Below, piece after piece: positions 37,821 to 47,318 of a DNA stretch of 64,000 bases. The first letter of the stretch is position 1, and each line of letters begins with the position of its first letter. The notes under the pieces are model-generated. The model did not search any database. It saw nothing but the letters and a program-made list of their open reading frames with translations, and was not told the origin of the DNA. The position numbers and the translations under genes were made by a program. Source of the DNA: Candidatus Rhodoferax bjergmarkensis (lineage in GTDB: Bacteria; Pseudomonadota; Gammaproteobacteria; Burkholderiales; Burkholderiaceae_C); the NCBI GenBank assembly GCA_016708345.1, contig JADJFX010000034.1, positions 1 through 64,000 on the forward strand, written 5' to 3'.

Positions 37821-38974
37821 TTTTTGGATTTTTCGTCTGCTTTAAAACGGGCTCCGGCTTTGACACCTTCGCGCTCCAGCGAAGTCACCACGCGCTCGCC
37901 TTGCGCCAGTCCCTCCAGCACCTCGGTAAATTCCCAATTGCTCAGGCCGGTCTTGACGTTTCGCTCCTGCAGCGTGCCATCTTGAGCGCCCACCAGCACC
38001 TTGCCACCCTCCTGCAAAGCGGAAGTAGGCACGCGCACCACCTTGTCGCGCACAGCCAAAATCACCTCAATGTCGGCGCTGTAGCCCACCAGCAGTTTGG
38101 GCAGCGTGTCAGCCGGGTCCAGTGTGGCTTCAATGTCCACCGTGCGCGCCTGCTTTTCAACCGCCGAGACGTAAGGGGCCACCCGTTTGACCTTGCCAGG
38201 GAACGACTGTTTGGGCAGCGCATCAAAGCTGATACGCACGGTTTGACCGGGCTGAATTTTGGGCGCATCAACTTCGTCCATCGGTGCCTTGACGTACAGG
38301 CAGGAATCATCAATCAGGTCAATTGCCGGGGGCGTGGGCACACCGGGCGGCGACGGGGTTGAGTATTCACCCACCTCACCCACAATTTTGGCAACCGTGC
38401 CGGCAAACGGCGCGTACAGAACCGTGCGGCTTTGCTCAACACGGGTTGCGCTCACCTTGGCCTGTGTTTGGGCCACATCGGCCTTGGCGGCCTCACAGCC
38501 CGCGCGCCTGGCTTGCGCTTCGGCCTTGGCCTGCTCTTCGCGGGCGTTGGAGACAAAACCTTGTGCCCGCAGTGTTGCTTGGCGCTGTGCCTCGCTCTCG
38601 GCATTGGTTGCCATGGTACACACTTCGGCGACCCGCTTGCGCGCCGTATCCACTTGTGCCATGGCCAGGGTGCTTTGGGCCTGCTGATCGTCATTCCAGA
38701 GTTTGATGAGCAACTGCCCCTTCTTCACCCTGTCCCCCTCCTTGACCGCCAGCACCTCAATGCGCCCGCCCATGGCAGCCGACAGCTTGGTGCGCATACA
38801 GGCTTCCACCGTACCGGCACGGGTATTGGCAATACTTGACTCAACCCGGCCACGGTCGATTTCTTTGAGCATCACCATGATCGGCTTGGGTCGTTTGGCC
38901 CACATCAGCCCACCGACCAAGAGAACCAGGACAAGCAGCGCAAGCAACAGACGGCGGATCAGGGAGGATGACAT
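37817..38974 (-). CDS. Periplasmic adaptor (MacA/HlyD-type membrane fusion protein)
   Basis: 385 residues with an N-terminal membrane anchor (LLLALLVLVLLVGGLMW). A biotinyl-lipoyl-like half-motif (GRIEVLAVKEGDRVKKGQLL) is followed by a long coiled-coil hairpin with many Ala/Gln/Lys heptads (about 95-185). Beta-barrel and membrane-proximal domains come next (VLYAPFAGTVAKIVGEVGEY). It is first in an operon adaptor-ATPase-permease-permease. No TolC-like gene is adjacent; the cargo is unknown. Confidence 0.9.
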   Translation of the reverse strand: MSSSLIRRLLLALLVLVLLVGGLMWAKRPKPIMVMLKEIDRGRVESSIANTRAGTVEACMRTKLSAAMGGRIEVLAVKEGDRVKKGQLLIKLWNDDQQAQSTLAMAQVDTARKRVAEVCTMATNAESEAQRQATLRAQGFVSNAREEQAKAEAQARRAGCEAAKADVAQTQAKVSATRVEQSRTVLYAPFAGTVAKIVGEVGEYSTPSPPGVPTPPAIDLIDDSCLYVKAPMDEVDAPKIQPGQTVRISFDALPKQSFPGKVKRVAPYVSAVEKQARTVDIEATLDPADTLPKLLVGYSADIEVILAVRDKVVRVPTSALQEGGKVLVGAQDGTLQERNVKTGLSNWEFTEVLEGLAQGERVVTSLEREGVKAGARFKADEKSKK

Positions 38975-39080
38975 GGGTATTGCATGGCCCCAACGGGCCG
39001 CTCTTCAAAGTAATCGCCTAGTATCGCACCGCCGTTTTTGAGTCACCAACGCGGTTTGATCCGTGCAGGGGAGCCGCCTG

Positions 39081-40163
39081 TCAGGATGGCAGTGCCGGAT
39101 AGTCGGTGTAGCCCTTTTCACCGGGGGTGTAAAACGTACTCATATCGGGCGCGTTCAAAGCGGCGTTGCTGCGCAGGCGCGCAACCAGGTCCGGATTGGC
39201 CAGAAACGGTCGCCCAAACGCGATCAGGTCCGCTTGCTTGGCCGCCAGCGCCGCTTCTGCACTGGCACCGTCAAAGCCACCCGCAAGAATCAACGGGCCA
39301 TTGAAGCAGGCGCGCAGGGTGGCTTTCAATTCCGGGGGGACGGGCGGCGCGCCCATGGCCGAGTGGTCCAGCAGGTGAACGTAGAGCAACTCCAGCTTTG
39401 AGAGCTCGGTGACCAAGTCCACATACTGCGCTTGAACGTCGGCATAGGCACCCGTTCCATTGAAGACTCCATGCGGCGACAGCCGGATGCCCACGCGATC
39501 GGCACCGATGGCCTGTGAGACGGCGCGCACCACCTCCAAGGCAAACCGATTGCGCCCCTGAATGCTGCCACCGTAGGCATCCGTGCGCTGGTTGACATTG
39601 CCGTTCAAAAACTGCTCGATCAGGTAGCCATTGGCTGCGTGCAGTTCCACGCCGTCAAAACCGGCCTCGATGGCCAGCTTGGCGGCGTTGGCATATTCAT
39701 CAACGGCCACGGCAATGTCTTTTTCGCTCATGGCGCGCGGCGTGCTGTGGGCTTGCATGCCTTTGGCATCGGTGTACATCTCTCCGGCCAGGGTCTCGCC
39801 GGTAGGGCCTACAACCTCGGCCCCCGCAGGCAGGTTGGCAACATGCGTGACGCGCCCGGTGTGCATGAGTTGAACCACGATTTTTCCACCCTTGGCATGC
39901 ACTGCGTCGGTCACCAGCTTCCAACCCCGCACATGATCGGCATTGAACAAACCGGGAATGCGCGCGTAGCCCAGCCCATTGGGGGACGGGGAAGCCCCCT
40001 CGGTCACGATCAGCCCCGCCGATGCACGCTGGCCGTAATACTGGGCCATCAAGGCATTGGGGGTGTTGTTCTGGACGGCCCGGCTACGGGTCATGGGTGC
40101 CATGACGGTGCGGTTGGCGAGCAAAAGCTTACGGGCGGTGAAGGGTTCAAAAAGCATCGTCAT
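39081..40163 (-). CDS. Alkene reductase (Old Yellow Enzyme family, NemA-like)
   Basis: FMN-dependent ene-reductase, about 360 residues from MTMLFEPFTARKLLLANRTV. Conserved blocks are VVQLMHTGRVTH, FDGVELHAANGYLIEQFLNG with the active-site His and Asn pair, NVNQRTDAYGGSIQGRNRF, VGIRLSPHG, and the FMN-phosphate loop ADLIAFGRPFLANPDLV. It reduces activated C=C or nitro compounds using NAD(P)H. The natural substrate is unknown. The frame opens further upstream but the MTMLFEPF start matches the family. Confidence 0.94.
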   Translation of the reverse strand: MTMLFEPFTARKLLLANRTVMAPMTRSRAVQNNTPNALMAQYYGQRASAGLIVTEGASPSPNGLGYARIPGLFNADHVRGWKLVTDAVHAKGGKIVVQLMHTGRVTHVANLPAGAEVVGPTGETLAGEMYTDAKGMQAHSTPRAMSEKDIAVAVDEYANAAKLAIEAGFDGVELHAANGYLIEQFLNGNVNQRTDAYGGSIQGRNRFALEVVRAVSQAIGADRVGIRLSPHGVFNGTGAYADVQAQYVDLVTELSKLELLYVHLLDHSAMGAPPVPPELKATLRACFNGPLILAGGFDGASAEAALAAKQADLIAFGRPFLANPDLVARLRSNAALNAPDMSTFYTPGEKGYTDYPALPS

Positions 40164-40408
40164 TCCTTGGATCGGGCAAAAGGTTGAAGTCCATGGCTGC
40201 ACACGGTGGCCGCGCCAGCCCATGGTCAGAATTCAAAAAACGAACTCTGATGCGTCACATGCGGTATGAAGAAGGGTTTTGCAAGCCCCCCCTGTGCTTT
40301 CCACAGTACGCGACTGCAGGGCGTGGGCTCGTACTGGGTAGGCCTCGAAACGAAAAATCGAGCTGCAAACCCCTGATGCCAGGACGCGATTTCTTGCGTG
40401 AAACGGAC
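40164..40408. other. Intergenic region left of the T-free block
   Basis: No supported gene. It holds small hairpins (CTGTGCTTTCCACAG near 40312, CTCGAAACGAAAAATCGAG near 40343). A 53-codon plus-strand frame from 40253 ends exactly in the TAG of TACTAGCC; I see no evidence that it is expressed. Confidence 0.4.
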
Positions 40409-40412
40409 TACT

Positions 40413-42650
<2,238 letters not shown>

Positions 42651-42658
42651 TACTAGCC
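42651..42658. repeat. TACTAGCC, right edge of the T-free block
   Basis: Second copy of the 8-bp direct repeat. Normal sequence composition resumes here, 24 bp before the glnB stop codon. Confidence 0.6.
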
Positions 42659-42681
42659 ACAAGAAATGCTCCAAATTGCCA

Positions 42682-43020
42682 TTAAACGGCTGCTTCGTCC
42701 TGCTCACCGGTGCGAATACGAACCACGCGCTCCACGCTGGTCACAAAAATCTTGCCGTCACCGATTTTGCCGGTGTGCGCAGCCTTCACGATGGCGTCCA
42801 CACAGCGATCCACATCTTCGGTCTTGACCACCACTTCGACCTTGACCTTGGGCAAGAAGTCCACCACATACTCGGCACCACGGTAGAGCTCGGTATGGCC
42901 TTTTTGACGGCCAAAACCTTTGACCTCGGTGACGGTGAGGCCGGTTACGCCGCACTCAGCCAGCGCTTCGCGCACTTCTTCGAGTTTGAACGGTTTGACA
43001 ATGGCGGTGATCTGTTTCAT
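42682..43020 (-). CDS. glnB: Nitrogen regulatory protein PII (GlnB/GlnK)
   Basis: 112-residue signal protein that reports nitrogen and energy status to GlnE, NtrB or AmtB. MKQITAIVKPFKLEEVREAL is the canonical start. The T-loop has the uridylylation Tyr in RGAEYVVDFLPKVKVE, and the B-loop is TGKIGDGKIFV. It lies 43 bp downstream of nadE on the same strand, an arrangement common in Burkholderiales. There is no amtB next to it, which favours GlnB over GlnK. The gene is complete despite the abnormal block behind it. Confidence 0.95.
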   Translation of the reverse strand: MKQITAIVKPFKLEEVREALAECGVTGLTVTEVKGFGRQKGHTELYRGAEYVVDFLPKVKVEVVVKTEDVDRCVDAIVKAAHTGKIGDGKIFVTSVERVVRIRTGEQDEAAV

Positions 43021-43062
43021 GTATTTCCTAAGGTTTAACGGTGAAGGTTGAAGTTGGAGGGG

Positions 43063-44748
43063 TCAGGCGCGAAAGCGATTGGTAATAGGATAACGCCAAT
43101 CCTTGCCAAAGCTGCGGTGGGTTACCCGAATTCCCACGGGCGATTGACGGCGTTTGTATTCGTTGATCTTGATGAGGCGGGTGACTTTTTCCACGTCCGC
43201 CGCCGCAAACCCTGCGGCAATGATGTCCTCAATGCGCTGGTCGTTCTCCATGTAGCGCTCCAAAATCGCGTCCAGCACCTCGTAGGCGGGCAAACTGTCC
43301 TGGTCGGTCTGGTCGGGCCGCAACTCGGCGCTGGGTGGCCGGGTGATGATGCGTTCAGGAATGGGCTCCTGGCCGGTGCCATAGGGGTCGTTGGCATTGC
43401 GCCAGCGTGCCAGCCGGAACACCGTGGTTTTGAGCAAATCTTTGATGACGGCAAAACCGCCCGCCATGTCACCATACAGCGTGCAATAACCGGTGGCCAT
43501 TTCGGACTTGTTGCCGGTGGTCAGCACAATGCTGCCAAACTTGTTGGACAGCGCCATCAGCAGCGTGCCGCGAATGCGGGCCTGGATGTTTTCTTCGGTC
43601 GTATCCTCGGCCAAGCCCTTGAACTCGCCCGCCAAGGACTTTTTGAACGCCTCAAACTCGGGCACGATGGAAATTTCGTCGTAGCGCACCCCCAGTCGGC
43701 CCGCCATCTCGTGGGCGTCCATCCAGCTGATGTCGGCCGTGTAGGGTGATGGCATCATGACGGTGCGCACCTTGTCCTTGCCCAGTGCATCGACCGCGAC
43801 CGCCAGCACCAGTGCCGAATCAATGCCGCCGGACAACCCCAAAAGCACGCCGGGAAAGCCGTTTTTGCCGATGTAATCGCGCACGCCCAGCACCAGCGCA
43901 TCCCACAGGTCGGCATCGGTGGTGCGTTCAGGTGCCACATTTGCTATTATTTCAATAGCTGCTTGCGCACGATTGACGTGCGCAAACAGCATATTTTCTA
44001 TAAAACTTGGGGCGCGGCCAGCCACCGATCCGTCCAAGTTCAGGGCAAACGAGTGGCCTTCAAACACCACCTCATCCTGCCCGCCCACCAGATGCGCGTA
44101 AACCAAGGGCAAACCGCAGGCCAGCACCCGCTCGCGCATGGTCTGCTCACGTTCCAGTCCCTTGCCCACGTGAAAAGGCGAGGCGTTGATAACCGCCAGC
44201 AACTCGGCACCAGCTGCCTTGGTCAATCGGGCAGGCTCCTCGAACCAGGCGTCTTCACAAATCAACAGCCCCACCTTGACGCGGCGGCCCTGTTCATCGG
44301 CCTGGCCCGCCTCAAACACACACACATCCTGCCCGGGGGTGAAATAGCGACGCTCGTCGAACACTTGGTAATTAGGCAGCTCGCGCTTGGCGTAGGTGGC
44401 CACCACCGTTCCTTCGCGCAGCACGCTGGCCGCGTTGTGGCGGGTTGGCACGGCCACCGAACGGGTGCGATTGTCGCCCCCGCTGGGGTGGCCCACCACC
44501 ACGCTCAGGTCTTTTAACCCGGCCAGCTCACGGGCCACTGTTTTCACGGCATCATCACAGGCGGCGATAAAGGCGGGGCGCAAAAACAAATCTTCCGCCG
44601 CATAGCCGCAGATGGACAGCTCCGGCGTGAGCAGCAGGCGAACGCCGTCCGCGTAAGCCGAGCGCGCTGCCTGAATGATTTTTTGGGCATTGCCCGCCAA
44701 GTCCCCCACCACAAAATTGAGTTGGGCAACGCAGAGTTTGAGAGTCAT
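43063..44748 (-). CDS. nadE: Glutamine-dependent NAD+ synthetase NadE
   Basis: About 561 residues from MTLKLCVAQLNFVVGDLAGN. The N-terminal nitrilase-fold glutaminase has Glu in LLLTPELSICGY, Lys in YAKRELPNY and Cys in KVGLLICEDAWFE. The C-terminal synthetase has the pyrophosphate motif LLGLSGGIDSALVLAV. It amidates deamido-NAD+ to NAD+. The interdomain linker contains an in-frame dispersed-repeat copy encoding roughly ENMLFAHVNRAQAAIEIIAN, which is not part of the family consensus. glnB follows. Confidence 0.95.
   Translation of the reverse strand: MTLKLCVAQLNFVVGDLAGNAQKIIQAARSAYADGVRLLLTPELSICGYAAEDLFLRPAFIAACDDAVKTVARELAGLKDLSVVVGHPSGGDNRTRSVAVPTRHNAASVLREGTVVATYAKRELPNYQVFDERRYFTPGQDVCVFEAGQADEQGRRVKVGLLICEDAWFEEPARLTKAAGAELLAVINASPFHVGKGLEREQTMRERVLACGLPLVYAHLVGGQDEVVFEGHSFALNLDGSVAGRAPSFIENMLFAHVNRAQAAIEIIANVAPERTTDADLWDALVLGVRDYIGKNGFPGVLLGLSGGIDSALVLAVAVDALGKDKVRTVMMPSPYTADISWMDAHEMAGRLGVRYDEISIVPEFEAFKKSLAGEFKGLAEDTTEENIQARIRGTLLMALSNKFGSIVLTTGNKSEMATGYCTLYGDMAGGFAVIKDLLKTTVFRLARWRNANDPYGTGQEPIPERIITRPPSAELRPDQTDQDSLPAYEVLDAILERYMENDQRIEDIIAAGFAAADVEKVTRLIKINEYKRRQSPVGIRVTHRSFGKDWRYPITNRFRA
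43942..44007. repeat. Dispersed ~65-bp palindromic repeat, copy in nadE
   Basis: TGCTATTATTTCAATAGCTG, then CTTGCGCACGATTGACGTGC and GCAAACAGC with an A/T arm. The core palindrome is TTGCGCAC / GTGCGCAA. It adds about 20 in-frame residues to the NadE linker. Confidence 0.7.
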
Positions 44749-44778
44749 TGAGCGCAGGTAAAAAGGAATGAAAAACCA

Positions 44779-45990
44779 GTGAGGCCAGAGTTGAACAATT
44801 ATGTCATCCGTGTTGTGCATTCACCCACTGAGGTGAATGCCGCACATTGGAATGAACTGCTGGGTTTGCAGCCGGTGCCGACACCTTTCATGCGCCATGA
44901 ATACCTGTTGGCGCTGCACACCAGCGCCAGTGCCACGCCAGACACCGGCTGGACCCCGCGCTTCATCCTGCTGGAGCGCGGGGGCGCGCTGGTGGCGGCC
45001 TGCGCGCTGTACCTCAAGACCCATTCCTACGGCGAGTATGTGTTTGACTGGGCCTGGGCCAACGCCTACCAGCAGCATGGACTGGACTACTACCCCAAAG
45101 CCTTGGTGGCAGTACCGTTCACGCCAGTGCCCGGTACCCGCCTGCTGGCGCGCAGCGCGCAGGACCGGGCTGCGCTGGCCCAAGCCCTGATCCGCTGGTG
45201 CGAAGCCGAACAACTGTCCTCCTTGCACCTGCTGTTTGGCAGCGACCAGGACCTGCAGGCTTGTGACGAGGCCGGCATGATGCTGCGCCACACGGTGCAG
45301 TTTCACTGGACAAATCAAATCAAGCCCTACGCAGACTTTGCCGGTTTTCTGGCGACCCTCACCCAAGACAAACGCAAGAAAATCCGCCAGGAGCGGCGCA
45401 AGGTGGCGGATGTGGGCGTGACCTTCCGCTGGTCGCTCGGAACCGATATTGCGCCACAGGACTGGGATTTTTTCTACCGCTGCTATGAGCGCACCTACCT
45501 GGAACACGGCAACGCACCCTACCTGAGTCGCCAGTTTTTTCACCACATGGCGCAAACCATGCCCGAGCACTGGCTGCTGTTTGTGGCCGAACGGGAAGGA
45601 CGCGCAATTGCTACAAGTTTGATAGCTATCAGCGCAGATTCCACCTGCGCAAACGGCCAAAAAGACTCTGATAAAAACGCCGCCGTCGCCTACGGCCGCT
45701 ACTGGGGTGCACTGGAGCGGGTGGACTGCCTGCACTTTGAGGCCTGCTACTACCAGCCCATTGCTTGGTGCATCGAGCACGGTGTCCAGCGTTTTGAAGG
45801 CGGCGCGCAAGGCGAGCACAAAATGGCCAGGGCTTTGCTGCCCATCAAAGCCAGCAGCGCCCACTGGCTGGCCCATCCGGCGTTTGCCGATGCGGTGCAG
45901 CGGTTTCTGGAGCGCGAGGGCGAAGGCGTTGCGCAGTATCTGCACGACTTGGGGCGACGCAGCCCATTGAGAAAGTGCCCAGAAGCCTGA
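44779..45990 (+). CDS. GNAT/FemAB-like acyltransferase (peptidogalycan biosynthesis family)
   Basis: 403 residues of the broad proteobacterial family related to FemAB/GNAT folds. Blocks are WNELLGLQPVPTPFMRHEYL, SYGEYVFDWAWANAYQQHGL, YYPKALVAVPFTPVPGTRLL, KRKKIRQERRKVADVGVTF, HFEACYYQPIAWCIEHGVQ and GEHKMARALLP. The acyl donor and acceptor are not known. A dispersed-repeat copy (45610-45676) is read in frame as about SLIAISADSTCANGQKDSDK just before the conserved AYGRYWGAL. It is divergent from nadE. Confidence 0.88.
   Translation: MRPELNNYVIRVVHSPTEVNAAHWNELLGLQPVPTPFMRHEYLLALHTSASATPDTGWTPRFILLERGGALVAACALYLKTHSYGEYVFDWAWANAYQQHGLDYYPKALVAVPFTPVPGTRLLARSAQDRAALAQALIRWCEAEQLSSLHLLFGSDQDLQACDEAGMMLRHTVQFHWTNQIKPYADFAGFLATLTQDKRKKIRQERRKVADVGVTFRWSLGTDIAPQDWDFFYRCYERTYLEHGNAPYLSRQFFHHMAQTMPEHWLLFVAEREGRAIATSLIAISADSTCANGQKDSDKNAAVAYGRYWGALERVDCLHFEACYYQPIAWCIEHGVQRFEGGAQGEHKMARALLPIKASSAHWLAHPAFADAVQRFLEREGEGVAQYLHDLGRRSPLRKCPEA
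45610..45676. repeat. Dispersed ~65-bp palindromic repeat, copy in the GNAT/FemAB-like gene
   Basis: GCTACAAGTTTGATAGCTAT, CAGCGCAGATTCCACCTGCG and CAAACGGCC with an A/T arm. Same layout as in nadE and hrpA, in frame. Confidence 0.65.
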
Positions 45991-46051
45991 GCCTGCGACC
46001 ACTGCAATGATAGGATTCATGCTTTGAACAGCACGCTGGCATGGGGGAACT

Positions 46052-46648
46052 GTGAAAATTGTCAACTTGATCGCGCTGGCGATGGCACTCGGATCTCTTT
46101 GCATGGGTGCGCAGGCGCAAACACGCTACACCTGCCGCTACAACGGCAGCTACTACCAGTCCACACAACCCTGCCCCGGCAACAGCAGTGGCACCAGCAG
46201 TGGCGGGAGCGATCTGGTGTACCACGGGCCAGTAAACACCCAGCCGCGTTATGAGCCACAAACACCCCGCGTGACCGAAGCACCCTCCACCCTGCGCTAC
46301 CTGAGTCCGCGTTGTGCCTCGCTCAGTGATGCAATCCGCACTGCGCCGGCACGTGGCCTCAAATACGACACCATCCGCCAGTTACAGCAGGAATACAGCC
46401 GCGAATGCTCGGAGGACGAAAGCGAGGCCCGTTCCAAGCTGTCTCAAGAACGGCGGGACCAAAAGCAACAACAAAAAGAAGCCATGGCCCTGACCAAGGC
46501 CGAGCAAGAGCGCGCCAGCATCCGTGCCCAGCAATGCGGTGAATCCAAACGCATCCTTTTCAGCAAACGTGCCCGTACCGACCTGACCGATGGCGAGAAG
46601 GCAGAGTTGAAACGATTCGAAGAAAACTACCTCGCCCGCTGCAGCTGA
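46052..46648 (+). CDS. Secreted DUF4124-like protein of unknown function
   Basis: 198 residues starting at GTG 46052. A signal peptide ends GAQA-Q, then YTCRYNGSYYQSTQPCPG, the short Cys-containing motif typical of DUF4124-like N-termini. The C-terminal half (about 100-195) is a charged, Glu/Lys/Arg/Gln-rich helical region with two more Cys (RECSED, QQCGES). Probably periplasmic; role unknown. Confidence 0.75.
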   Translation: MKIVNLIALAMALGSLCMGAQAQTRYTCRYNGSYYQSTQPCPGNSSGTSSGGSDLVYHGPVNTQPRYEPQTPRVTEAPSTLRYLSPRCASLSDAIRTAPARGLKYDTIRQLQQEYSRECSEDESEARSKLSQERRDQKQQQKEAMALTKAEQERASIRAQQCGESKRILFSKRARTDLTDGEKAELKRFEENYLARCS

Positions 46649-46775
46649 AAGCCCCGCGCTACTGGCAGTTGCCTGCAAGCAAAAGCCACGCGCCCAAGCG
46701 CGTCGTCAACGGCTCAATCGCAAGCGCAGTGTCAGCGACAGCAAATTTCCGGAAATCTGGGGATTTGAAGTTGAA

Positions 46776-47258
46776 TTAAGAAACAAGAAACAGTCGCATA
46801 GGGACCATGGTTGATTCACTAAAACCATGCTTTGAATAGAAGCGTTGCGAGGACTTGTTTTCGCGATCAGTGAGCAAAGTGATGCGCCTGACGCCGCTAT
46901 CGGCTGCAAACTTTATGGCATGGCGCAAGAGCGCCGAGCCAATGCCTGCCCCCCTGACGTTCGGCGAAACAACCATGTCTTCCAGTATCGCGACTTTCTC
47001 GCCCATTGCCGTAGACACTGTAAACAGCAGATTGACCATTGCAACGATGGCAGGGCCGTCACGTGCGACCAGAATGACTCCGAGATCAGGGTTGCGGATG
47101 ATCATGGAAAGGCCCTTGCATTGGGCGGCCGTGTCCGGTTTGAACTCGGCCTCTTGAGTGAATAACGCAGACAGCAATTCGCTGAGTGCAGGGACATCCA
47201 TTTCAGATGCGCACTCAATCACTGGCACTGTAGTTTTCACTTGATTAAAACCTTTCAC
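46776..47258 (-). CDS. GNAT family N-acetyltransferase
   Basis: 160 residues. The acetyl-CoA binding motif A is LEDMVVSPNVRGAGIGSALL (Q/R-x-x-G-x-G/A type), followed by RHAIKFAADSGVRRITLLTD and FYSKHGFSES. The acceptor is unknown. It sits alone between the DUF4124-like gene (convergent) and the 3' end of hrpA. Confidence 0.9.
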   Translation of the reverse strand: MKGFNQVKTTVPVIECASEMDVPALSELLSALFTQEAEFKPDTAAQCKGLSMIIRNPDLGVILVARDGPAIVAMVNLLFTVSTAMGEKVAILEDMVVSPNVRGAGIGSALLRHAIKFAADSGVRRITLLTDRENKSSQRFYSKHGFSESTMVPMRLFLVS

Positions 47259-47318
47259 TTGATCCCGGCATATCCGCCCAAAAAACCCGAATTTTCAGGG
47301 CAAAAGACTCCCCATGCA

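Noticed and set aside
42676..43020. Disruption of glnB by the T-free block
   Set aside because: The glnB frame, including the C-terminus and stop at 42682, is complete and normal; the block starts beyond it.
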